This document shows, in pieces, positions 15,233 to 26,992 of a stretch of DNA of 64,000 nt (the stretch's first letter is position 1; the number at the start of each line of letters is the position of its first letter). Below the pieces are notes generated by a model, which searched no databases, had not been told where the DNA came from, and saw only the letters and a list, made by a program, of their open reading frames with translations. Position numbers and translations under genes: made by a program. Source of the DNA: Epiperipatus broadwayi (Eukaryota > Onychophora > Udeonychophora > Euonychophora > Peripatidae); NCBI GenBank assembly GCA_028023455.1, contig JAQFVV010000186.1, forward strand, positions 1,364,001 through 1,428,000, read 5' to 3'.

Positions 15233-16369
15233 ATCTAGAACAAAAAATAAATAAAAAAAAACAAATTGCATATTTGATTAGAATTTGGGGGAAAAATTAA
15301 GTTTATTCAATAAAAATTTAAACCCATGCTATAAGCATGATAAGTGGATTTATTGTACTGTGAAAATGGATCCACTTCAGAATATGCACAATGAATAATT
15401 TAGAAATATTCCTAGTGACTAGTCTAGTCAATTGCCAATGGGTGGACATTTTTAAAAATAAAAATTATTGGATTTTCATACATATACTAGAGATATCTTT
15501 TTTTCAAATTTGAGAGTAAAAAAATTGGAATACATATACAAGTGTAACAGAGAAAACTGGAATAATAAAATATCAGAAATTCCTGATTTAACACAACCAG
15601 GAAAAATAAAAAGATTTCCATTACTCAGGCATGGGATTGGGGAAAAAATATCATAGGACAGCATCAAAAAAAAAAAAAGATCATTTATAAAATCTTTTAA
15701 AAATCATGAAATTTCTAATGCCATTAGGAATTTAAAAGTGAGGTAATTTAGAAAGTAGTTATTAGACAGATATGGAAGATAGTGACAATATGAACGAAAG
15801 AAATGAATTTTTAGATTGCTATGATTAAAATGATTAACAAAGCAATTTTCTTTATATTTTTAGGTTTCTAGCACTAAAATGGCTAATAAAGCAGTTTTCT
15901 TTGTAGTATTATTCTTATTTTCATTTTACTATTATAAATAATATTGTATATAATTTTTATAATAATTTCTTTTTTTAAAAATTGAACTTTATTGAAAAAA
16001 TCAGGTGTATGCATGTGCGCAATATGCATAAAAAATATGGTAGATAATTATCACAAATCACATAAAATTCTGCCATCTTGAAAAACATCAACGTAAATGA
16101 ATGTCTTAGTATTTACAACAATACAATACCTCTCTAATCATAAATGAAAATAGTTTCTAAGTAATATTTGGATTAGATAGGTAAGTTGGCTTACGGCTGG
16201 CTACTTAGGAAATGAATCGTAAATTTGTTTAGAATTTTAAAAAAATTGTAGAAATCATTGTGTAGATGATTGCTAAAAAGCCATGGTAGGGGATAAAACT
16301 ACGATCCATATATCTGCATCATTTATGTTTCTAGACAAAAAGCCTGAAAATATAATCTATAATATTATG
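15233..16369. other. AT-rich DNA, no supported gene
   Basis: Overlapping open frames at 15468-15656 (+) and 15476-15667 (-) are antiparallel shadows without recognisable motifs. Nothing else is supported in this stretch. Confidence 0.4.
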
Positions 16370-16940
16370 TATGTTATATATAGAGTAAGTTAAAAACAAA
16401 CTCTTATGAAGCTTCAAAAATACCCTCAACCTCAGACCGCGGTTTCTGCCTCTAGCGTCATCAGTGAGGTGCTAGGGAATAAAAATACTAGAACTAGTCC
16501 AGCATTTTATCAATGCCTAACTATTGAGAAGAAAATCTGAAACTTTCAGACATTTAAATGTCCAAAAATCCAGCTATCTAACTCAAATAGCAGTATGGGA
16601 CTGAAACTAAGTTCAGATCCACCATATATTAATAGCTCTAGCAATATAAAATCGCCAAAGCATTAATAGCAAAAAACTAAAATTAAATTGATAAAAAATC
16701 AAGTCAGATGACCTAATTTTAATAAAGCTCCTATTTACAAATGTGATAAAATGCTGGACTAGTTCTAGTATTTTTATTCCCTAGCACCTCACTGATGACG
16801 CTAGAGGCAGAAACCGCGGTCTGAGGTTGAGGGTATTTTTGAAGCTTCATAAGAGTTTGTTTTTAACTTACTCTGTATATAACATTTGTAAATAGGAGCT
16901 TTATTAAAATTAGGTCATCTGACTTGATTTTTTATCAATA
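16370..16940. mobile_element. Near-identical foldback pair with nested inverted repeat
   Basis: The unit at about 16370-16512 is repeated in inverted orientation at about 16750-16882. Over roughly 130 bases I find essentially no differences apart from one base near the outer end (TATAGAG against TACAGAG). A second inverted pair (16691-16745 and 16884-16937, containing GGAGCTTTATTAAAATTAGG) brackets the right unit, so the structure is nested. The unit contains CTGATGA, a short GC-rich segment and GAAACCGCGG (plus strand 16791-16820), again the hammerhead-like layout. The near-perfect arms point to a recent insertion or to arm homogenisation. No coding capacity is visible. Confidence 0.75.
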
Positions 16941-17797
16941 TTATGTATATACACCGTAAATAATAAATTCAATGATGCAATCTTATTTAAAGGATATATT
17001 AAAAACTTTAAAAGAAATCAATTAAAATGTTTAATGCAATTAGTTTATATATTCTAGAATTGAAATAGTAATTGAATGTAAAATTTATTCATCGTTTAAA
17101 ACGAAATCATTCATAAAAGTAATATTTTTTTAATATTTGATGCGATAAAATAAAACAATTATTCTGTCAAACAACCAAGCAATTGAAATGTTAAACAAAA
17201 AGTTTATTATTTAAAAATCTGTTTCATTAAATGATGGCACAAGAAAAACAAATTTATTTCTTCATTGTAATATAAATTTATGATATATAGTTAATCTAGA
17301 GATGAGAAACCTCTTTTTGCGTAAAAGGAATTTAAAAAAGTTATTAATAATCAAAAAATAAAATCTGATTTTTCTTCAAAACTTATAGTAATTTAGACAT
17401 AAAAAAAGTGGTATAATACCTTTTTTATATCTAATAATTTAAGTCAATTTGGTTAAAGATTTTTTTTTTAATTTAATCTGTAATATATCTTGATATCTAT
17501 ATATATGATATAGCTTTTCCAGTAAAAAAAAGTCATCATTTATTCATTTACTCAAGGTATTATGAGATAGATCTTCAGAATGAGAATACAATTTCAATTC
17601 AGTTAATTAAAAGACTTTATATACATATGGAAATACTTCTAGTTTTAGACCAAAAATATGAAAAAATCATATAAATTATGTTAGGAGGATGATAAAACTG
17701 ATGATCTATTGACAATGACCATGCACTGATCATAATACCCTTTTTTCTAAACACATCAAATTGCTTAGAGCAAATTTTTCAAAATCAATATAGACGA

Positions 17798-18243
17798 ACA
17801 CTCTCCATAAATTAGTGCCACCTAGTGCAAGCCAGAATAATCAATGGATGCAAGAAGGTTTGTGCACAAAATTCTTATCTAGTTCCTATTCATCCAACAT
17901 CCCCAGACTAATTTCTAGTTTGTGGTTTTTATCGGTATGGCCTTAGATTTGGGACCATTGAACCTAGATCTTAGGATCTAATACAACCCATCCAGTAGTT
18001 ACCTTTTTATTACCTAACTATTAAGCTATAAGTCCAAAATAAAAACACATTAATGTTTTCAATCCAAACTAGACGGAGAATTTTGGATGAGAAAGCACTA
18101 GATAAGAATTTTATGCACAAACCTTGAACCCATTGATTACTCTGGCTTGCCCTGGATAATACTACTGTATGGAGAGTTTTGCCCCTGTTATAAAAACTTA
18201 TGCAAACATAGGAAATGGTAACCATGAGATGTTTAATGGTTTA
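17798..18243. mobile_element. Foldback of the 'CTAGAAACTAGTCTGG' family, diverged
   Basis: The left arm (from 17798) and the right arm (ending near 18182, then an outer tail to 18243) are inverted copies of the unit found at 21.7, 30.9, 38.6, 39.4, 40.5, 44.3 and 63.3 kb. Diagnostic phrases in the right arm are TTTTATGCACAAACCTTGAA, CCATTGATTACTCTGGCTTG and ACTGTATGGAGAGTTTTG. The tail resembles the ATGAGATGTTTAATGG ending of other copies. The open frame at 18010-18225 lies inside this repeat and is not a gene. Confidence 0.7.
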
Positions 18244-18439
18244 ATACAAAATCAATATATAGGTTGTTTTGCCAAAGTAAGATTATCAATGATTTCTAAA
18301 ATTTATTTTAAAACTAAGTAATAACCATCTTAATTTTTATTACTAATGCTACATAAAATACTAATCTTTTTATCTTTCTAAACTTAATATAAAACAAAAA
18401 ATTATCTTCTAAGCTAGCATTTATCAGTCTTCAGTTTAT

Positions 18440-19881
18440 GTTTATATATATATGAAAAACAAAAAACAAGTTAAAAACTTGCTAACACTTGTATTTATGT
18501 CAACAGATGGCGTTCTATCAAAAATACCGTCAAGCGTTTGTTTACATAAACGTCAGAGCATGCATTCACTATCTCTAACTTTAATTCCACTTTCAGATCA
18601 TGATTTCAAGCTATTTGCTATCGTCAGTGAAAGACAGGAATTTTAGAAACTAGATCTAAACACAAATTCTGAGCATTTATGAAACAGTTTCTATTCAGCT
18701 TGCAAGCGTGAATCTTTTAGACACGTAATGTCTTCAAACTCAGCATAGCATGCCAGATAGCTACATGGGTCTGATCTCAGTTCAGCATCACCACATAGTA
18801 GAAGCCTCTGCAATATATATCATTGCTAGAAAGACCTCAAAGGTACATTTATGAAAAACAAAAAAGTTAAAAACTTGCTAATGCTTGTATTTATGTCAAC
18901 AGAAGGCGTTCTACCAAAAGCACTGTCAAGCATTAATGTCAGAGCATGCATTCACTATCTCTAACTTTAATTCCACTTTCAGATCATGATTTCAAGCTAT
19001 TTTCTATCGTCAGTGAAAGACAGGAATTTAGAAACTAGATCTAAACACAAACTCTGAGCATTTATGAAACAGTTTCTATTCAGCTTGCAAGCGTGAATCT
19101 TTTAGACACGTAATGTCTTCAAACTCAGCATAGCAAGCCAGATAGCTACATGGGTCTGATCTCAGATAGCTACATGGGTCTGAGATCAGACCCATGTAGC
19201 TATCTGGCTTGCTATGCTGAGTTTGAAGACATTACATGTCTAAAAGATTCACGCTTGCAAGCTGAATAGAAACTGTTTCATAAATGCTCAGAGTTTGTGT
19301 TTAGATCTAGTTTCTAAAATTCCTGTCTTTCACTGACGATAGCAAATAGCTTGAAATCATGATCTGAAAGTGTAATTAAAGTTAGAGATAGTGAATGCAT
19401 GCTCTGACGTTTATGAAAACAAATGCTTGATGGTGTTTTTGGTAGAATGCCATCTGTTGACATAAATACAAGCATTAGCAAGTTTTTAACTTGATTTTTG
19501 TTTTTCATAAATGTACCTTTGAGGTCTTTCTAGCAATGATATATATTGCAGAGGCTTCTACTATGTGGTGATGCTGAACTGAGATCAGACCCATGTAGCT
19601 ACCTGGCTTGCTATGCTGAGTTTGAAGACATTACGTGTCTAAAAGATTCACGCTTGCAAGCTGAATAGAAACTGTTTCATAAATGCTCAGAGTTTGTGTT
19701 TAGATCTAGTTTCTAAAATTCCTGTCTTTCATTGATGATAGCAAATAGCTTGAAATCATGATCTAAAAGTAGAATTAAAGTTAGAGATAGTAAATGCATG
19801 CTCTGATGTTTATGTAAACAAACGCTTGATGGTGTTTTTGGTAGAACGCCACCTGTTGACATATATATATATATGTCAGGT
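18440..19881. mobile_element. Four-unit array, two tandem units facing two tandem units
   Basis: A unit of about 399 bases begins with ATGAAAAACAAAAAAC at 18452 and restarts at 18851. The second unit is cut off after the phrase CTACATGGGTCTG. The array then turns around at about 19175-19190. A truncated inverted unit (19190-19512) and a fuller inverted unit (19513-19870) follow, giving > > < <. Each unit contains a motif (CAGTGAAAGACAGG...TAGAAACTAGATC) laid out like the hammerhead-like core of other foldbacks, although its first box is degenerate. About 64-residue open frames repeat in three of the units (18452-18646 +, 19314-19508 -, 19713-19895 -) but are broken by a deletion in unit two, so they are probably incidental. 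Tandem units of a few hundred bases fit a retrozyme-like or PLE-like origin; this is inference. Confidence 0.75.
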
Positions 19882-19948
19882 TCATTCATGTGCAATTAAC
19901 AGTAGCATTACAGTTAATTTTGATCAGATCTCATCTGATACTATTTGA

Positions 19949-20281
19949 ATTATAGAAAGGTTAAAAGCATCTGAATATTTTTTAAAACAAATGAAACTTA
20001 TATTTATCCAATCAAAAAAATGTAAAGGTGGTACATGTAATTGTCTCATGCATGCTAGGAAAGATGAATACACCAATTCAATAAATCAGCACTCATCATT
20101 ATTCTCCCACCATTTCATGGTTACTAGTCAAAATGTAGATTTTTCTAATAGCAATATTTTATCCAAATGTGATACACATTACCAAAAAAGATCAAAAAGG
20201 CCAATAGGACTTAAAATGCTGAACTGTATTATCAAATATAATGATATATTTAAATTACCATTTTTCAACAATAACTGTTAA
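19949..20281 (+). CDS. Possible terminal coding exon, function unknown
   Basis: The frame is open from 19949 to the TAA ending at 20281; the first ATG is at 19991 and would give 96 residues. A possible splice acceptor (GAATTATAG) lies at 19947-19955, so this could be a 3'-terminal exon rather than a complete gene. The predicted peptide is not low-complexity, with cysteine-rich CKGGTCNC near its start and a basic QKRSKRP stretch near residue 66. Its G+C content is visibly higher than the flanks. I recognise no family. It lies just beyond a foldback array, so it could also be a fragment of an unrecognised mobile element. No promoter or polyadenylation signal was assigned. Confidence 0.35.
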   Translation: MIERLKASEYFLKQMKLIFIQSKKCKGGTCNCLMHARKDEYTNSINQHSSLFSHHFMVTSQNVDFSNSNILSKCDTHYQKRSKRPIGLKMLNCIIKYNDIFKLPFFNNNC

Positions 20282-20999
20282 TTTTATACCTGATTTTCAG
20301 CTACTATCAGTTTTTTTTGATTGGATAGACATATAATCTTATTCTATTGTTGCTACTTTTTTAAAAAATTCCAGTTGCTTGTAGTACCTTTGCAATATTT
20401 TTATTCAATAAGGACAGGTATGTTCAAATTGAAATGTCACTGTAAAATTAACATTAATCACATCTGAATATCCTGTAAAATATATATCTGTTAACTGAGA
20501 AAATCTTAAGTTTTAATCTACTAATGTTATTTATTTATACCCTCTATAGACCTTTAAATGTAAAAATATTTGATGAAAAATCAACAAAATTTCTTGCATG
20601 ACATGTTTTTGTCAATTAACCCTGATGTCTTCAGCTGCTCATGAAATCAAAATCACATTAAATATAGCTATTCACATGCACGTATAATTAAAATAGCCTC
20701 CAAGAAAAATTGGATAGAAGTCCTTGAAAGGGATAATTATTCATGATCAAGATACAATATATCACATTGTTGAAAGTCTTTAAAAAACTAATCCACATTC
20801 ATAAAATAATCTCTCCATAGAAATAACCACCAGAAATTTTAATAGAATTTTTAAGATTATATCTTCTATGTTGAGTCTAGAAATATATATTAGAATCATG
20901 GTTTAAGCCATAAGTGAATCACTAGTAAATTATTTTTAAAAGATAATATATAATAAGTCTATCATTAAAGACATGTTTTTTTTTTTTTACTTAAATACT

Positions 21000-21095
21000 A
21001 TGTAGTTTAGTTCAGTGATAAGAGTTTCAGTCTCTGGAGCAAAAAACACTCAGATTGATTCCAATTTTGGCTCATCTGATACTCAAACTTCTAAT
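21000..21095 (+). repeat. Decayed tRNA-like SINE candidate
   Basis: TAGTTCAGTGATAAGAG resembles an RNA polymerase III A box in a tRNA D-arm, and GATTGATTCCAAT about 40 bases downstream resembles a B box. Spacing and order fit a tRNA-derived head. No clear poly-A tail or flanking duplication is visible, and the sequence is unlike the other SINE family in this window. Confidence 0.35.
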
Positions 21096-21682
21096 AAACA
21101 CATAAACAATAAAATTGTTAAATTATTATTTTTAATTTAATTTAAAATTTTATGACTTTTAAAAATCATTTTATCAGCATGATTTTTAAAAAACTGTACT
21201 AATATTCTGTAAATTTCATTTGCTTATTAAGATTAAGTTAAAAATATGTAAATTGTAAATTATCTTTTCAGTATTAAATTTAACATTAATACTAAAGAAA
21301 TATTTTATAAATTATAAAATAAGTGATAGTGTCTTTTTTTTAAAAAAATTACATTTCAAATCACAATACTTGAAAGAATGTATTTTTTAAAAAGTAAGTA
21401 TTACAATAGTAAATATTGGAATGTTAAAATAGATTGGAAAAAAGTCATTGGAAAAACATCATTAAACATGAACAAGTATAGCATCCTATTATCAAATCGT
21501 TATGTATATCTTTGAGCAGATAATATAAGTATTATTTGGAATGTTGGAATTTATTGTAAAAAATACAATATTGTGTTTTAAATTTAACATGTTTATTACC
21601 TTATAACATTTTGCTTGAATCCATTTATCTATAAATCAATAAATTCAGCATAGAAATCATGCATACTTATCAGACATTAAAA

Positions 21683-21861
21683 CAGGCAAAACTCCATACA
21701 GTAATGCCATTCAGTGCAAGCCAGAGTAATTAATGGATGCCAGAAGGCTTGTGTATAAAATCCCTATCTAGCACCCACTCATCTAATATCCCTAGACTAG
21801 TTTCTAGCTTGTGGCTTTCATCAGTGAGGAGCCTTGGATCTGAGAGCAATGCACCTAATAT
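21683..21861 (-). mobile_element. Single unit of the 'CTAGAAACTAGTCTGG' family
   Basis: One arm only. It runs from GGCAAAACTCCATACAGTAA to TTGGATCTGAGAGCAATGCA, in minus orientation relative to the right arms of complete foldbacks. On the minus strand it contains CTGATGA, AGCCACAAGCTA and GAAACTAGTCTAG in order (around 21795-21822). The partner arm is missing, either lost or never present. Confidence 0.7.
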
Positions 21862-22048
21862 CAGACATGCAAGAATATACTTACACCATTAATGTTTTTA
21901 AATCTTCATGTTTTTTTAATGAGCCATAATGATTTATCACGTTTCCCCTCAATAATAGTTTTTAATTTACATGGCTTGGGATATAGAAAAATCTTTATTT
22001 TTTCCATATTATAGTGAAATAGCTATTAAAAACACATTGCCTTTTATA

Positions 22049-22252
22049 TTATTTAGGACTGAGACACAATGCATTCATTTTTCTTACTAGTAAGATTGCT
22101 GGCACAGTTTCATCACCAGTACAGCATGAAGGTTTCATTAATTTAAAATTATTTTTACTTGGAAAGATAAGACTAACATTCGCTAAATGGTGATCCCATA
22201 TTTGGAAATATATATATTCATTACTTGAAAATTTTTCAGCTTTCAAACATGC
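22049..22252 (-). CDS. Possible coding exon or transposase remnant, unknown
   Basis: The minus-strand frame is open from 22252 down to the stop at 22049 (about 67 codons). It has no ATG start; a possible acceptor (CTCTTAAG) lies directly upstream. The peptide contains PSCCTGDETVPAILL and ends in NALCLSPK, which looks like ordinary protein rather than AT-repeat noise. The DNA is richer in G+C than its flanks. The neighbouring 22255-22400 region gives protein-like fragments in shifted frames, so a decayed mobile-element gene is as likely as a host exon. Confidence 0.25.
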   Translation of the reverse strand, partial: ACLKAEKFSSNEYIYFQIWDHHLANVSLIFPSKNNFKLMKPSCCTGDETVPAILLVRKMNALCLSPK

Positions 22253-22662
22253 TTAAGAGCATTATGGTCACTGATGACATTGCTAGTAATCTGTTATTGA
22301 TTTGGTTGGCAAACATATCTTTGGATATTTATACTTTGAAAATAGAACAAGGCAGTAAAATTATAACTTCACTATCTGGCTTTTAGTATGGTAAGTAATG
22401 TTTTCTTAGAAGACTGTTGAAGAACTCTGCATTGGGCTATTTAAAAGCTGGATCAGCTTTATATGCTTACTTAAGAATATATATTTAAATGTATTTTTAA
22501 AAAGTACAATTTATAATTTATTCATTAGATTTTTTATTGGCAGTAATAATTTACTTTAAGTGCTTGATTCTGCAATATTTGTTATAGGGTTGTTTGGTCA
22601 GTAGATGTTAAATAAAAGTATAATAATTACACTTTCTTATTGCATTACCAAATGTATACCAT

Positions 22663-22885
22663 ATAATACTAAATCACCCATGCACTTTACTACTGTTACA
22701 CAATGCTTTATTTACCATCCTGTTTTACAGTATATAGTTTTGATTGTCCCAGCAATCTTCTTCAGAACTCTTAGGAGATTATGAAGAAGATTTCTGGGAC
22801 AATCAAAACTGTAAACTGTAAAAGAGGTTGGTAAATAAAGCATTGCATAACAGTAGTAAAGTGCATGTATGATTTAGTATTAAAT
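22663..22885. mobile_element. Short foldback with paired hammerhead-like cores
   Basis: The left arm (22663-22773) and right arm (22776-22885) are inverted copies that meet with almost no loop. The paired outer phrase is TACTACTGTTA (left) and TAACAGTAGTA (right). Next to the centre, each arm carries a GAAGAAGAT...CTGGGACAATC...AAAAC core: minus at about 22741-22773, plus at about 22782-22811. The whole is about 220 bases with no coding capacity, and is the smallest complete example in the window. Confidence 0.75.
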
Positions 22886-25523
22886 AGATGGTGAATAGCA
22901 AGATGGGTTCAAATTCTCAGACTTTTCTTCATTTATAAATAAAATATAATTTAGAGATTTGGATGTCATCTTAATATTTAGTGTCTACTTATGGACTAAT
23001 TGTGATAATGGTAATTGAACTAATAACCGACTCAAATGCAAATGTTGAAAATAAGTCATGAAAGTCCTATGATGAATTGTTTGAGATAGATTTAATGATA
23101 ATACATAGATTAAAATCTTAGTTCAAGTATGTTTTATATAATGAAAAGGTAACACTGTCAGTCTTTAAGCTGTCTACAGTGGCATTTCTGAACCAACATA
23201 GGTCTTATATAGTAACATAACATAGCTATTTGCCATAAAAAATTTAAGATGCTAAAGTTTTTGAATAATGAGTAAGACATAAAATAGAACAATGTATTTC
23301 ATATCTTAAGCCTCAATAAATCAAGATGCCAGCATTAAATTATATTTTAAATTTAATAAAACTGCTACTAAAATGCTTGAAATGATTCAAATTATATGTG
23401 ACAGTGACGTCATGAATTGTATCAATGTTTTCAAATGATTTAAAAGATTGCAGGATATATGGTAGAGCATTGATATATGAAACCATTATTAATTACATTT
23501 TATCTCATAACTCATGATTCAAAAATCTCAAGCCTTAACATTTTTATTGGTGAATAGGAAAATTGTCTCTTCATAATATATTTATTCAAAAGGAAGCTGT
23601 AGGCAGCATGGAGAGAGAATATATCACCTTTTGTCTCAGACACATTAGTTCAATATGTACACACTGTAGTAGATGCAACAATGTATTTGTTTTTTAACTA
23701 TCATAATATAATAATAAAATAATTTGTAATAATGCATTTCTAAAAAATGAATTATTCAGCAATAAAGAGAAAATATTAATTACCTAATAGTATAAAATTC
23801 GATGGCATATTTTATATAAGCAAGAATATTTGCAATTAATTAATGATAAATAAATCAATTTCTTAATTTAACTCCCTACTAATTAAATATTAATATTTAT
23901 AACAATGCCAATCATCATTACTTTTCTCCTTATTCTCCACTTATGTTTTTCCCCACATCATCTTCAGTCTCTTAGGTTACTGCAGATCCTTGATTTCATG
24001 GCTTTTCTTACCATTAATTATACATTTAGAATGTGAATTGTACATTTGTACAACTATATTCCATTCTTTAATCATATATGGATAAATTCAAAATCTGAAC
24101 TTTTTCTTTGTTTTCAAATTTTTATTTTTTTCTTCCTATCTATTTTAGTTTGTGTTCTTGATAATTTACAAGTGACTTCTGATTATTGACAGCTTTTTAC
24201 TTGTCCTTTTCTGCAACTATAATATACTAAAACTATTTTTAATGCCAAATTTCAGTAAGTTTTTCTTTTCACATTTATTACTCCAAATTAAACATTTCAG
24301 ATGATCTTTTTTTTGGGTTGTGTCAAACCATTTTGCTATTATTATTTTATATTTTAGTTCTTTTTACTTTAATCATTAACTTGCTAACTTATTGATGTAT
24401 AACTTTTATAAAATGTGTAAATTATTTATGCATTAGACGTTTTTTACATTGACTATTCTAACTATACTATCACTATTTTTACTTCAAATATATAACAGAT
24501 ATTCTTTAAAAGTATGTCTTTTATGTCCAATCGTTTTTACATATATTTTTACAGTTATCGTTAAAATTTTGGCTTTCCTTATTCTCAAAAATATTTTTGT
24601 TTTAAGCATCTTTTTAAAAAATGTATTATTTATTAACTCAAAGCTATCTAAATCAAGATATCTGAGAAAGAAAATTATTTTTAAAAATAAATATTTTTAC
24701 TATTAAATTTTTCATCCAATTTCCTAATACCATTTTTATTATTTCGATTATCTGAAGTACAAAAAAACATACATTTTGTTTGTGTGAAAAAAAGAAGAAA
24801 ATACTCTTTCTGTGTATTTATTTGATGTGTGTGTATGTACATATATTATAATGCTTTGGTTAAGTTCAGATGAATGAGTTCTAAATATAATATCTGAATT
24901 TATTTATTGGCATGAATGTATAACGCTTGAGTAATTTAATATGCAAATTAATTTATATTTATAATGACACAACTTAATCTAGAAGCCACAATTCTTATAC
25001 AACAATATATTATGCTAATGGCTGTTTTTCTAAAAAAGATACGTCAATTTTATTAATAATTATTTATTAAATTAGAGATTATTACAAGCCAAATAGACTC
25101 TAAATTTAGTTAAAGATCAGCATATCTTTTTTCATATGTTCAAACTGCCTACAGCGTGATATTATTTTACTTTTCTCATCTTTTAACATTTAGCCATAAT
25201 ATTAAACATATATATTTGAAGATGTTTGTTTAATGCTATCTACTTTAACAAATAAAGACTTCATAAAAATAATCTCTATAATGCATATAGAGTTTAACAT
25301 ACGTTTTTACTGTCCTTTACTCTTAATAAACTTATTAAGAATTCTAAGAACCAACTTGAGAATAATGTCTAAGGCACAGTTGGTTTTTGCTCTGCATTTC
25401 TAGAATGTTCATTCATGTTAAATATTATGAGAAAACTGAGAAAAGTTAAAGATTAGAATAGCACTTCATGTTAATCTTTATAATATTTTTTTTTTGAACA
25501 TGTTGATCCCAAAATGATGATAA
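22886..25523. other. AT-rich DNA without supported genes
   Basis: Only short frames occur, such as 24449-24706, a phenylalanine/isoleucine/leucine-rich frame typical of T-rich DNA. A segment near 23590-23690 is slightly richer in G+C and gives a brief cysteine-containing frame, too short to call. Confidence 0.45.
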
Positions 25524-26008
25524 AAAAACATAAAAATAAAAGCTCGGCAGATAGTTAATACAAAACATGGCTACAATATAAGAACCAGTAACATTTCCCT
25601 TATCAGAAGAGAAATTACCCCCCAAACATACATATATAAATTGTTAGGCAAAATGGATTTGACACTAATTCAAACTAAGACATCACTCAATCCAGATCAT
25701 CTTTTCTTTGAATATTCAACCAAGAAGAACTATGGTGTAAAAATAGAATTCTTATGAGGTTCCAAAAAATTTCTTTTTCAAATCCAATAATAATTATCGA
25801 CAGCTAAATTTGATCTTCCTAAATAAAACTGGAGTCTCAATAACAGATTTCACTTAGATATTTCATAAATGGAATTTAACAATATCTAATATATGTAATC
25901 ACAGACAAATACAAATCTTGAACCACATATTTGTGACTATTAAATCTATAGATAAAGTGGCAGAAGAAATACTTAATGAAGGCATAGTTAATTTATTTCC
26001 TGGTTAGG
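25524..26008 (+). pseudogene. Broken coding region of unknown family
   Basis: The frame is open from 25524 to a stop at 25757 (about 77 codons), giving a protein-like sequence with HGYNIRTSNISLIRREITPQ near its start and SLNPDHLFFEYSTKKNYGVK further on. Immediately after, a different frame (from about 25757) continues with NNYRQLNLIFLNKTGVSITD. After one in-frame TAG it continues through KWNLTISNI and SIDKVAEEILNEGIVNLFPG to the stop at 26006-26008. One frameshift and one internal stop therefore separate three blocks totalling about 155 residues. I recognise no family. A decayed element gene or processed copy are both possible. It ends about 400 bases before the PLE foldback. Confidence 0.45.
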
Positions 26009-26583
26009 TAAAATCCTCCTTAACAAAAATTGGAATTTTAATTTATAATGATTTTTTTATAAATGTAAATAATAGCTCAACATAAATGAAATTAAAACAG
26101 CAATTACTATAAATCCACAGTGAGCTACAAACCCATCAATAAATATTAATAAATTGTAAATTAAATGTGACCCAAGTTAAAGTATATAAGTCCACTCTAT
26201 ACTTTTTTTTTTACTGATGCTTTGAATTACTTTATATATAGCTCATTTGGGGATTTATAGTAACTTCCACTTTAATGAATATATGTATTAAGGTTTGCTA
26301 TAATAAATTTCAATCTGGCATTAATAAAGATGGCCCATGTGGAAAGCCTTACTTAATAGTTTTTAAATTTTAGCACTATATTAATTGATAACACATCATT
26401 ATATAATATATATCTATAATATACAAATCAATATATATATATATATATATCAAAATACAGTACAATTTACATAAATTATATTCTTTTAGAAGTACTTTCA
26501 ACTATACACTTTGTAGTCTTTATCAACTATATAACATTGAATAATCAAAACAAGACAACCTTAAAAAATACCCATAGTTCAAT

Positions 26584-26775
26584 TCAGATTTCCCACAATT
26601 CTGTTATCTTAACACTTGATGACTGGCAATTCATTAACATTTGACGATTTCTTGAAATCAACATAGCCTCTTTTATTTTACGTTTATTATGACAACGTTC
26701 AATTTGAATAATTTTCATATTTTTATAATCAAATTTAAATCCATATTGACAAGATTTATTATGACCAAATATAAC
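26584..26775 (-). pseudogene. PLE GIY-YIG endonuclease C-terminus, minus arm
   Basis: This is 63 codons plus a TGA stop in an unbroken frame. It is the C-terminal part of the GIY-YIG endonuclease found downstream of reverse transcriptase in Penelope-like elements. It contains the cysteine/histidine phrase GHNKSCQYGFKFD, then KIKEAMLISRNRQ, which carries the conserved glutamate region, and NCQSSSVKITELWEI at the end. The catalytic VYQ...YIG part is absent through 5' truncation. It is nearly identical to the plus-strand copy on the other arm. Confidence 0.75.
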
Positions 26776-26800
26776 AGATGATGAAGGTTTATTTACATCT

Positions 26801-26992
26801 GTTATATTTTATCATAATAAATCTTGTCAATATGGATTTAAATTTGATTATAAAAATATGAAAATTATTCAAATTGAACGTTGTCATAATAAACATAAAA
26901 TAAAAGAGGCTATGTTGATTTCAAGAAATCGTCAAATGTTAATGAATCGCCAGTCATCAAATGTTAAGATAACAGAATTATGGGAAATCTGA
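26801..26992 (+). pseudogene. PLE GIY-YIG endonuclease C-terminus, plus arm
   Basis: Same length and frame as the minus-arm copy, from 26801 to the TGA at 26990-26992. KIKEAMLISRNRQMLMNRQ matches the usual PLE layout, with an IKEA-I glutamate block followed by an asparagine-arginine near the end, and ELWEI precedes the stop. It differs from its partner at a few residues (for example YHNKSC against GHNKSC and NRQSS against NCQSS). It lacks the RT domain and a start codon, so it cannot make an active enzyme. Confidence 0.75.

Noticed and set aside
18440-19881. CRISPR-like or satellite array
   Set aside because: Only four long units with an inversion at the centre; no short regular repeats with unique spacers, and the DNA is eukaryotic.
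18452-19895. Three related frames of about 60-64 residues that looked like a conserved small protein
   Set aside because: They recur because the 399-base unit recurs. One unit carries a frame-breaking deletion, and no domain or signal is recognisable.
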